Origin: Tenacibaculum larymnensis
GTDB lineage: Bacteria > Bacteroidota > Bacteroidia > Flavobacteriales > Flavobacteriaceae
Length of the DNA stretch: 64,000 bases
Direction: 5' to 3'
Assembly: GCF_028829235.1 (NCBI RefSeq)
Contig: NZ_JAIWJY010000001.1
Span: 434,001-498,000, forward strand
Part shown: positions 12,150 to 19,673 of the stretch, piece by piece
How positions within the stretch are numbered: position 1 is the stretch's first letter
Layout: every line of letters starts with the position of its first letter
Translations under genes and position numbers: made by a program
Notes under the pieces: generated by a model
Databases searched by the model: none
What the model saw: the letters and a program-made list of their open reading frames with translations, nothing else
What the model was told of the DNA's origin: nothing

Positions 12150-12803
12150 ATGAAACAAAGTAAAGAAACATTAAAAAAGTATTTTGAAACAGGGGATAGG
12201 CCAGGTGAAAGTCAATTTGCTGATTTAATTGATACTTTGAATACGCCTTTTATAGGTGAACTTAAAGTAGTTAGTTATAATAAGGCTCCACAAGGATGGG
12301 CAAAATGTGATGGACAGTTACTTAATATAACAGACTTTCAAGAGTTATTTAACTTAATAGGAAATACATATGGTGGAGATGGGATATCAACTTTTGCTTT
12401 ACCAGACTTAAGAGGGAGAGTAGCATTGGGAGAAGGAAGTAATTCAGAATTATCAAGCTATTTAATAGGTCAAAAAGGAGGAGAAGAAAAAAGTATTTTA
12501 ACAGAAGAAGAATTACCTCGACATAATCATTCAGCTTCAGGAACTTTAAAAGCATCCAATACAGATGGTACAACCAATAATCCAGAAGATAACTCTTTAG
12601 CTATAGGTAAAGTACCATTGGATAGGACAAACACTGTAGAAGCTAACAGTTTTACTACCTCTACTGCTAATATTGAAATGGCTGAAAATGATATTGTTGT
12701 AAATATTAATGAAAGAGGAAATGGGCAACCATTTTCAAATATACAGCCTTATTTATCAGTTAATTATATTATTGCTTTAGAGGGAAGAATACCTGTATTT
12801 TAA
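12150..12803 (+). CDS. Phage tail collar domain protein 1 (MdpB-like), 217 aa
   Basis: Residues 1-31 are a leader shared with the next two genes (MKQSKETLKKYFETGDRP). Residues 35-95 are a phage tail collar domain, with GELK, then GWAKCDGQLL near 49-58 and PDLRGR near 85-90. The C-terminus has the typical QPYLSVNYIIALEG ending of microcystin-dependent-protein-like collar proteins. The middle, about residues 120-195, is low-complexity Ser/Thr/Asn and differs from the sister gene. Collar proteins of this family are tail-fibre or plate components of phages and phage-derived particles. The gene starts 13 bp after the giant gene and ends 19 bp before its paralogue, so all are probably co-transcribed. 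No signal peptide. Confidence 0.85.
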   Translation: MKQSKETLKKYFETGDRPGESQFADLIDTLNTPFIGELKVVSYNKAPQGWAKCDGQLLNITDFQELFNLIGNTYGGDGISTFALPDLRGRVALGEGSNSELSSYLIGQKGGEEKSILTEEELPRHNHSASGTLKASNTDGTTNNPEDNSLAIGKVPLDRTNTVEANSFTTSTANIEMAENDIVVNINERGNGQPFSNIQPYLSVNYIIALEGRIPVF

Positions 12804-12822
12804 ACTAAATAAACTAAAAAAC

Positions 12823-13500
12823 ATGAAACAGAGTAAAGAAATACTAAAAACGTATTTTGAAACAGGAGATAGACCTACAGAAAGTCAGTTTGTTGATTTA
12901 ATAGATACTTTGAATACACCTTTTATAGGTGAACTTAAAACAGTTAGTTTTAACATTGTGCCAGAAGGATGGGCAATATGTAATGGACAGTTACTTAACA
13001 TAGCAGAGCATCAAGAATTATTTAGCCTAATAGGAAAAACATATGGAGGAGATGGGGTATCAACTTTTGCTTTACCAGACTTAAGAGGAAGAGTGCCATT
13101 GGGAGTAGGGAGTAATTCTGAATTATCAAACCATTTGTTAGGTCAGCATGGAGGAGAAGAAACAACTATATTAAACTCAATGAACTTACCAAGCCATTCA
13201 CACACAGCTTCCTTTACACAAACATCAGGTGTTTCATCTATACCTGCTGTAGCTGAAGAAGCAAATAATGATGATCCAACAAATAATAAATTAGCAATAC
13301 CTAATATATCTGGATCAAATAGAATATATAGTAATGCTACAGCAGACACTTCTTTAGCAAAAGGAACGGCTACTGTTACAGGTACAGTTGAAGTTTCCTC
13401 AGTAGGAAACCAAGAGCCATTTTCAAATATGCAGCCTTATTTATCAGTGAATTATATTATAGCGCTAGAAGGAAGAGTACCAGTACCTAAAATAAACTAA
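12823..13500 (+). CDS. Phage tail collar domain protein 2 (paralogue), 225 aa
   Basis: A tandem duplicate of the preceding gene. The leader (MKQSKEILKTYFETGDRP), the collar core (GWAICNGQLL, TYGGDG, PDLRGR) and the ending QPYLSVNYIIALEG are kept, while residues 120-200 are replaced by unrelated Ser/Thr/Ala-rich sequence. Divergence confined to the middle with both ends conserved is what one expects of a variable exposed loop or tip. It lies 19 bp after its sister and 5 bp before the next gene. Function as a fibre or receptor-binding part is inferred from the family; the particle it belongs to is not visible here. Confidence 0.85.
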   Translation: MKQSKEILKTYFETGDRPTESQFVDLIDTLNTPFIGELKTVSFNIVPEGWAICNGQLLNIAEHQELFSLIGKTYGGDGVSTFALPDLRGRVPLGVGSNSELSNHLLGQHGGEETTILNSMNLPSHSHTASFTQTSGVSSIPAVAEEANNDDPTNNKLAIPNISGSNRIYSNATADTSLAKGTATVTGTVEVSSVGNQEPFSNMQPYLSVNYIIALEGRVPVPKIN

Positions 13501-13505
13501 AAAAT

Positions 13506-15329
13506 ATGAAACAGAATAAAGAAACCTTAAAATCGTATTTTGAAACAGGTGATAAGCCTACAGAAAATCATTTTGCAGATTTAATAGATAGTTATATAGA
13601 TGCAAAACAACCAGAAGGAGAAGCCAACCGTAGGTTTGTAATAGACGAAGCAGGAGAGGTAAGTATAGCCTCAGAACAACAAGTATCAGAATATACCCTA
13701 TCCCCCATTTCAGGAACCAATACAGTAGATTTATTAAAAGATGGTGTAAGCGTCTCACAAATCGACTTAACGCCGTATTTAGACGATACCAACTTAGCAC
13801 GTTTGGTATCAGGAACGGTAGATGCAAATGGGCTGGCAACCTTTACTCGAGATGATGACACCACCTTTACGGTAGATTTAAGTAACCTGAAAGAAACACA
13901 AGTACAGGTAGATTTCAACCAAACGGATGATACTCAACCTGATTATATTAAAAACAAACCAACTACTCCTACTTTAAATGATGTATTAAACGAAGATAAT
14001 ACTTCTGTTGAATCAATTCATTTAACAGGAACAGGAGATAAGTTTAGTATTAATCTAGATGGGGAGTATGGAGAAGCTGGCTTACGTTTGGGTTCAAGTG
14101 CACAAGTTTATAGAATGGTCATTAATCAACCTAGTGCCAGTTTAAATCAACCAACAAGTTTAGATTTTACAACTACAGACGGTATAGCTACTAAAAGAAT
14201 TTTAAGATTAACTAAAGATAAAGTAATAACAGGAGAAATATTACACGCAAATAAGAATATAGTTGTGAATGGTTTTGACCCTTTTATAGAAATAAAAGAT
14301 AATAATCAAAATGAAGTTAATTCTACAGTGCTAAAAATATCTAATAATACAGCAGAGAGGACAATAACTTTTCCTGATGCTAACGGTACTATTGCTTTAA
14401 TAAGTAATATTCCACAGTTACAAGCTGGTTCTAATATTACTATTGATAATGCGGACTCTCAAAACCCAATTATTAAGACATCGGATGCTTTTATTAACCA
14501 AGTACAAAATATAGAAACTACTTTAGGTAACAAGCTAGATGTTAACAGTGATGGAAGTCAGTTAATAAATGTAGATGCTGTAACTTTAAATGGGCAATCA
14601 GACTTTTTAAACTTGAATAGTGGAGGTACAGTAACAGGAGCGACAACGTTTAACTCTGATTTAGCAATAGGTACAAAAATAGTTACGGGGAATGCAGAAG
14701 ATGTTTTGATAGGTTTTGGTCAGCAGGCTAGTACAGGAGAAAAAAATAACGTAGGTATAGGAACCCGAGCTTTACAGTCTATAACTTTCGGTAATGATAA
14801 TATAGCTATCGGTCTGATGGCGTTGGCATACTTAGAAACTGGTCAAACAAATGTAGGTATAGGTAGAATGGCTGGTTATTATATAAAAGGTAGTTATAAC
14901 GTAGCAATAGGTAATGCTGCCTTATATGGTTTAAGCGGTACTACTATTAATAGTGGAAATGTTGCCATAGGAGAAGGTGCAGGAGCGTATATAAATGGCG
15001 GTTTTACCAATAATACACAATCCCAAAATAGTATTTACATAGGGTTTGTAACAAAAAGTGCCTCAGCAGGAACAGATAATGAAATAGTTATAGGGGCAAA
15101 TGCTGAGGGACAGGGTAGTAATACAGTAACAATAGGAAACTCGTCAATAACTGATACTTATTTAGAGGGCACCACTCATAGTGATAGTTTTAAAGTACGT
15201 GCTTTAAATTCGGCTCCAGCTTCTGCTTCTGCTCCTGGAACAGTGGGAGAAATAAGATATACTTCAGATTACATTTACGTATGTGTAGCAGCAAACACTT
15301 GGAAAAGGACAGAGTTATCTACATGGTAA
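13506..15329 (+). CDS. Tail-fibre-like protein with YadA-type head repeats, 607 aa
   Basis: The first 28 residues repeat the leader of the two collar proteins (MKQNKETLKSYFETGDKP, then HFADLID), but the rest differs. Residues 135-155 (FNQTDDTQPDYIKNKPT) and about 290 (ITFPDANGTIAL) resemble shaft motifs common in Bacteroidota phage fibres. Residues 398-553 carry repeated N-(V/I)-(A/G)-IG segments like YadA/Hia trimeric heads (NVGIG, NIAIG, NVAIG). The last 40 residues (GTVGEIRY, then YVCVAANTWKR) form a common fibre tip. Trimeric fibre assembly is inferred. It is the last intact gene of the block; broken frames follow. Confidence 0.85.
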   Translation: MKQNKETLKSYFETGDKPTENHFADLIDSYIDAKQPEGEANRRFVIDEAGEVSIASEQQVSEYTLSPISGTNTVDLLKDGVSVSQIDLTPYLDDTNLARLVSGTVDANGLATFTRDDDTTFTVDLSNLKETQVQVDFNQTDDTQPDYIKNKPTTPTLNDVLNEDNTSVESIHLTGTGDKFSINLDGEYGEAGLRLGSSAQVYRMVINQPSASLNQPTSLDFTTTDGIATKRILRLTKDKVITGEILHANKNIVVNGFDPFIEIKDNNQNEVNSTVLKISNNTAERTITFPDANGTIALISNIPQLQAGSNITIDNADSQNPIIKTSDAFINQVQNIETTLGNKLDVNSDGSQLINVDAVTLNGQSDFLNLNSGGTVTGATTFNSDLAIGTKIVTGNAEDVLIGFGQQASTGEKNNVGIGTRALQSITFGNDNIAIGLMALAYLETGQTNVGIGRMAGYYIKGSYNVAIGNAALYGLSGTTINSGNVAIGEGAGAYINGGFTNNTQSQNSIYIGFVTKSASAGTDNEIVIGANAEGQGSNTVTIGNSSITDTYLEGTTHSDSFKVRALNSAPASASAPGTVGEIRYTSDYIYVCVAANTWKRTELSTW

Positions 15330-15366
15330 AGTTTTGTAAAAGAAAGGAAAACAATGGGAAAAATAA

Positions 15367-15587
15367 AAAAGAACAAAAGAAGTTATTACATTTTTAATTA
15401 AATGTACAGTATATGAGCAAAGTAAAGGAGTTTTTAGTTTATCAGAGGCTCAAAATGCATTCAATTCTATAAATGTATTAATTCCTTTGTTGGAAGAAAG
15501 AGAATAACATAATATTTTAAATTTAATGCAACAGGAGGAGCATTAACAGTTAAAACAATCATGTACTATTCTTTGGAGCAGTTTTAA
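15367..15587 (+). pseudogene. Gene remnant in two frames
   Basis: From 15367 to 15507 a frame without a start codon reads as protein-like sequence (TKEVITFLIKCTVYEQSKGV, then SEAQNAFNSINVLIPLLEER). After a frame change, 15513-15587 reads YFKFNATGGALTVKTIMYYS and LEQF before a stop. The two pieces follow each other closely and probably belonged to one gene broken by a frameshift and loss of its 5' end. I do not recognise the family. Confidence 0.45.
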
Positions 15588-15604
15588 TAGCAGTGTGATA
15601 GCTA

Positions 15605-15633
15605 GGGGTTTAAATTCCCCGAGACTCGTCTCG
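15605..15633. repeat. Two adjacent inverted repeats
   Basis: GGGG (15605-15608) pairs with CCCC (15617-15620), and directly after it CGAGAC pairs with GTCTCG around a TC centre (15620-15633). No T-run follows, so this is not a typical terminator. It is unusually GC-rich for this AT-rich gap and lies between two gene remnants. Confidence 0.4.
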
Positions 15634-15745
15634 AAATACTTAAAATAATGGGAGTTTGGAATAAAATATCAAGTTGAATTCACTAAAAATCAATAGTGTG
15701 TCATGTATAGTTAGGAACTTTAAATCACAGCTAAAAAATACGTAA

Positions 15746-16006
15746 ATAATAACTCACAAAAAAGTAACACTTTATGTCAATGAAAATAAAGTAAATGAAC
15801 TATCAAAATAAATAGATTTTAAGGAAGAAAGAGTTATACTGAAAACAAAGATTGAAGTATATGATACTCTTTTTATAGAAGGCAAAGGTTCTACCATTTC
15901 AGAAGACATTTTACTATGTGAACCAGAGACGGTAATGAGTGCTAACAATACTTACCTAAAACTACATAGTTTTCTATTTTCTAAATGGAAAATAAATATA
16001 GGTTAA
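15746..16006 (+). pseudogene. Gene remnant with internal TAA
   Basis: One frame gives good protein-like sequence on both sides of a single stop at 15809-15811: THKKVTLYVNENKVNELSK before it, and about 64 residues after it (IDFKEERVILKTKIEVYDT onwards) up to a stop at 16004-16006. There is no start codon at the left end; a stop lies at 15743-15745. The TAA and the missing start indicate a decayed gene. Family not recognised. It is the last piece of the accessory block and lies tail-to-tail with the MutS-like gene. Confidence 0.5.
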
Positions 16007-16034
16007 CGTGAGTACGCACTCTTCAAGGTTAAGC

Positions 16035-17807
16035 CTACACAATTCTCATTTTTTTAAGGAGAAAAGAAGCATTCATGTTTTTGCAAGTTCCAGGTTTTAT
16101 GGTGTAATCGAAAAACAATTCATTATTTACAATTTCAGCATCAAAATAATAATTAAGTATTTGAGGGTACTCTTTGGCGAGTTCGCACAAACTTACATCG
16201 TGAGTAGCTATAATTCCAGTAGATTTTGAACGTGTAAGTTTTTCAACAAATTTTCTAGAGCCTGATGCTTTATCTTTACTGTTTGTCCCTTTTAAAATTT
16301 CATCAAGAATAATAAAATAGCGATCGGTTTCAATAGTGTCAACAATAAATTTTAACCGTTTTAGTTCCGAATAAAAATAAGACTCATCCTCGGTTAATGA
16401 GTCAGATGTTCGCATACTTGTAATTAATTTTATAGGTGTGTATTGATAATTAGTGGCGCATACAGGCAGCCCACAGTTTGCCATGACTATGGATAAGGAA
16501 ACGGTACGCAAAAATGTGCTTTTTCCTGCCATGTTAGCACCAGTTATAATAAAAAATTGCCCTTTAGAAATCGTAAAATCATTGTCAACTCTTTTTGAAG
16601 ATTTCAAAAGTGGATGTCCAAGGTTTTGAGCAATAATACCGTTGTTTTCTTTTTGAAGAGTAGGGAAAGTAAAAGTAGGATGATTAAAAACGAAATTGGC
16701 AAAAGAGTTATAAGCATCGAAAAAATTTACAACGTTAAACCACTCATCGGTAGTTTCTCTATAGGAAAGAATCCATTTTTCTACTCTTATAGCAAGGGTA
16801 ATATCCCATAAAAACAAGCCATTTCCAATAATAGCAATAACAATATTATTACGTTGATCGAAAGTGTCTAAAATTTTAGAAAACTCTTTAAAAATAACAG
16901 AAGCTTTTTTTGTTTTAGTAGCTATTTTTTGTTGCTTTTCTTTTAGAAGAGCAGAAGTAAAAGTTTCTTTTTCAATTTGTTCCAGAAGCAAATAATACTG
17001 TTTAAAAGTATCTTTAGCTTTACTCGATGAGGTGTAAATATGTTGTGTTTTTTTAATATGGAAGATTGTAATTGTTAGACCGATAAAAAACCAAATTAAA
17101 ACAACTGAAAAAGGAATAGCGTTAAAAACCAATAAGACTATTAAAGTTATTGAAATGATTGAAAAAAACATAGAAACCCATTTTAAAGCAGTTGCTAGTT
17201 TTGACTCATAGTTGATTAACCATTTTGTGATCACTGAGGATTCTTGAGTGGTTGACGAAACTAAATGTGCTAGTGAAGTAAAATGTTGTCGCCAATGAAT
17301 CTTTTCAGATAATTCTTTAAGTGCTTTTTGCTTTTCTTCAATAAAAGAAATTGAATTACTAGTTAATAAGGAAGCTAGTAATTTTTTACCATTGGTTGTT
17401 GCAGTTCTATTTATATATTGAAAAAAGGATCCCTTTCCGAATAAATCAATGTCATTGCTATAATAATGGGTAGAATTTGTAAACTCTGTTCCTTCAGGAA
17501 GTGATTCAAAACGACCATTAAGAACATCAATTTCTAGTTGATTTTTGTCTTTTTTAAGTTGAAGAATGGTACGTTTTTCTTTTATATGTTGATGTTGTAT
17601 AACTAAAATAGCAAAGAGTAAAACTCCAATAAATCCAATTATAAATGGTATGTAGGTTTGATGGAAGGTTAAATAAACTCCAAAAGAAAAGCCTAAAAAA
17701 ACAAATAGCCTGAGTATTCTTATAAAGGTTATTTTACTATTTATTTTTGAAAGTTGAACAGCTAAATCTTTCAGCTCTTTATTGTAAAAATCTTGAGGTT
17801 GTTGCAT
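16035..17807 (-). CDS. Membrane-anchored MutS-family ATPase
   Basis: 590 residues from the ATG at 17807 (MQQPQDFYNK); a longer frame to 17837 exists but overlaps the uvrC promoter region. The C-terminal 200 residues are a MutS-type ATPase: Walker A GANMAGKST, Walker B IILDEILKGT, and the signature-like DEDESYFYSELKR region (SLTEDESYF). The N-terminal half lacks the mismatch-recognition domain and instead has two hydrophobic segments near residues 30-75 and two more near 200-245. It is therefore not MutS itself but the Bacteroidota MutS-related membrane protein, whose job is not established. It is transcribed away from uvrC. Confidence 0.85.
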   Translation of the reverse strand: MQQPQDFYNKELKDLAVQLSKINSKITFIRILRLFVFLGFSFGVYLTFHQTYIPFIIGFIGVLLFAILVIQHQHIKEKRTILQLKKDKNQLEIDVLNGRFESLPEGTEFTNSTHYYSNDIDLFGKGSFFQYINRTATTNGKKLLASLLTSNSISFIEEKQKALKELSEKIHWRQHFTSLAHLVSSTTQESSVITKWLINYESKLATALKWVSMFFSIISITLIVLLVFNAIPFSVVLIWFFIGLTITIFHIKKTQHIYTSSSKAKDTFKQYYLLLEQIEKETFTSALLKEKQQKIATKTKKASVIFKEFSKILDTFDQRNNIVIAIIGNGLFLWDITLAIRVEKWILSYRETTDEWFNVVNFFDAYNSFANFVFNHPTFTFPTLQKENNGIIAQNLGHPLLKSSKRVDNDFTISKGQFFIITGANMAGKSTFLRTVSLSIVMANCGLPVCATNYQYTPIKLITSMRTSDSLTEDESYFYSELKRLKFIVDTIETDRYFIILDEILKGTNSKDKASGSRKFVEKLTRSKSTGIIATHDVSLCELAKEYPQILNYYFDAEIVNNELFFDYTIKPGTCKNMNASFLLKKMRIV

Positions 17808-17864
17808 TTTTAATTGAAAAGGATAAATGTAAAGCATTACAACAAATATCTTTTAATAAAATCG

Positions 17865-17872
17865 TATTTTCG
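17865..17872 (+). promoter_or_regulatory. Possible -7 element of uvrC
   Basis: TATTTTCG matches the Bacteroidota -7 consensus TAnnTTTG at seven of eight positions. It ends four bases before the chosen uvrC ATG at 17877, which implies a very short or absent leader. Confidence 0.35.
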
Positions 17873-17876
17873 TTGT

Positions 17877-19673
17877 ATGCCAACATCACTCGAACTTCAA
17901 ATAAAAACACTACCAAATTTGCCAGGAGTTTATCAATATTTTGATAAAGATGACACGATTATTTATGTTGGGAAAGCGAAGAATTTAAAGAAACGAGTTT
18001 CGTCTTATTTTACTAAGAATCATGAGAATGGTAAAACGCGAGTTTTAGTAAAAAAAATTGTTCGAATAGAACATGTGGTAGTTGATACAGAAACAGATGC
18101 ATTACTACTTGAAAATAATCTAATAAAAAAATATAAACCTCGATATAATGTTTTATTAAAAGACGATAAGACATATCCATGGATTTGTATTAAAAAGGAA
18201 CGATTTCCACGTATATTTTCTACAAGAAGAGTTGTTAAAGATGGGTCAGAGTATTTTGGACCTTATACAAATGTACGAACAGTGCATGCGTTGTTAGATT
18301 TAATTAAAGAGTTGTATCCATTAAGAACGTGTAATTATGATTTAAGTCAAGAAAAAATTGATGCTGATAAATACAAAGTTTGTTTAGAATATCACTTAGG
18401 AAATTGTAAAGGACCATGTGAAGGGTATCAAACTGAGGAAGATTATTTAGATGATATAAGAGCTATTAGAAATATTATTAAAGGAAACTTTAAAGAGAGT
18501 TTACAGCAGTTTGAAAAAATAATGCTTGACTTTGCTGCAGATATGCGGTTTGAAGAAGCACAAAAAATCAAAGAAAAATTAGCGTCTTTACAGAATTATC
18601 AAGCAAAATCAACGATTGTAAACCCGTCTATAAATAATGTAGACGTGTTTTCTATCATTTCTGATGAATCTCATGGATATGCAAACTTTTTCAAAATAAT
18701 GAATGGCTCAATAGTGCAATCTTATACCACAGAGATTAAGAAAAAACTAGAGGAAACAGATAAGGAGCTTCTTGAGTTATTTATTATTGAAACTCGTCAG
18801 CGCTTTAATTCTTTGTCAAGAGAAATTTTTGTTCCGTTTAAAGTGAATGTGGGTAAAGATGTTAAAGTTACAATACCAAAATTAGGAGACAAAAAACGTA
18901 TTGTAGAACTGTCTGAACGTAACGCAAAGTTTTACCGTCAAGAACAGTTTAAACAAATAAAAATTGTAGATCCAGACCGTCATGTAAAAAGAATTATGGC
19001 GCAAATGCAAAAAGATTTACGATTAGGAAAAGAACCACGCCATATTGAATGTTTTGATAACTCAAATATCCAAGGAACAAATCCAGTTGCTGCGTGTGTG
19101 GTTTTTAAAGATGGAAAACCAAGTAAAAAAGACTATCGTCACTTTAATATAAAAACAGTAGAAGGTCCTGACGATTTTGCATCGATGGAAGAAGTCGTAT
19201 ACCGAAGGTATAAGCGATTATTAGACGAAGAACAACCTTTACCACAATTAATAGTTATTGATGGGGGTAAAGGGCAATTATCCTCTGCTTTAAAAAGTTT
19301 AGATGCTTTAGGTTTAAGAGGAAAAATAGCCATTATTGGTATAGCAAAAAGACTGGAAGAGATTTTTTATCCTGGAGATCCTGTTCCGTTATACCTAGAT
19401 AAAAAGTCTGAAACGCTTAAAATTATTCAATATCTACGTAATGAAGCACACCGTTTTGGAATTACTTTCCATAGAAACAAACGAAGTAAAAGCGCAATAC
19501 AATCAGAATTAGAACAAATTCCTGATATAGGTAAACAAACCATTACTAATTTATTACGTAAGTTTAAATCAGCTAAAAGAGTTAAAGCAGCTACTTTTGA
19601 AGAATTGAAAGAAGTGGTTGGAAATGCTAGGGCTCAAAAAATATACAAACACTATCAAAAAAAAGAAGAATGA
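17877..19673 (+). CDS. uvrC: UvrABC system protein C (excinuclease)
   Basis: 598 residues from ATG 17877 (MPTSLELQ); the frame is open upstream to 17814, but those 21 residues do not belong to the family. UvrC makes both incisions in nucleotide excision repair. Visible parts in order: GIY-YIG nuclease (LPGVYQYF, IIYVGKAKNLKKR), the Cys-rich zone (PLRTCNYD, CLEYHLGNCKGPCEGY), the UVR motif near residue 215 (FEEAQKIKEKL), the RNase H-like nuclease (IECFDNSNIQGT, VIDGGKGQLSSA) and the C-terminal helix-hairpin-helix (IPDIGKQTI). Length is normal. Its stop overlaps the start of the next gene (ATGA), so the two are translationally coupled. Confidence 0.97.
   Translation: MPTSLELQIKTLPNLPGVYQYFDKDDTIIYVGKAKNLKKRVSSYFTKNHENGKTRVLVKKIVRIEHVVVDTETDALLLENNLIKKYKPRYNVLLKDDKTYPWICIKKERFPRIFSTRRVVKDGSEYFGPYTNVRTVHALLDLIKELYPLRTCNYDLSQEKIDADKYKVCLEYHLGNCKGPCEGYQTEEDYLDDIRAIRNIIKGNFKESLQQFEKIMLDFAADMRFEEAQKIKEKLASLQNYQAKSTIVNPSINNVDVFSIISDESHGYANFFKIMNGSIVQSYTTEIKKKLEETDKELLELFIIETRQRFNSLSREIFVPFKVNVGKDVKVTIPKLGDKKRIVELSERNAKFYRQEQFKQIKIVDPDRHVKRIMAQMQKDLRLGKEPRHIECFDNSNIQGTNPVAACVVFKDGKPSKKDYRHFNIKTVEGPDDFASMEEVVYRRYKRLLDEEQPLPQLIVIDGGKGQLSSALKSLDALGLRGKIAIIGIAKRLEEIFYPGDPVPLYLDKKSETLKIIQYLRNEAHRFGITFHRNKRSKSAIQSELEQIPDIGKQTITNLLRKFKSAKRVKAATFEELKEVVGNARAQKIYKHYQKKEE

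Noticed and set aside
1..15329. Calling the accessory block a complete prophage
   Set aside because: No integrase, capsid, terminase, portal, sheath or tube gene is inside the window; only fibre-like and giant proteins are seen.
15601..15633. GGGGTTTAAATTCCCC as a tRNA T-arm or attachment site
   Set aside because: The loop is eight bases, the stem does not extend to five pairs, and no acceptor or anticodon arm can be built around it.
16035..17807. Calling the MutS-like gene mutS or mutS2
   Set aside because: No mismatch-recognition domain, no Smr domain, and membrane segments in the N-terminal half.
17814..17876. Longer uvrC start at 17814
   Set aside because: The extra 21 residues do not match UvrC N-termini and would overlap the divergent gene's start; a -7 box lies inside.
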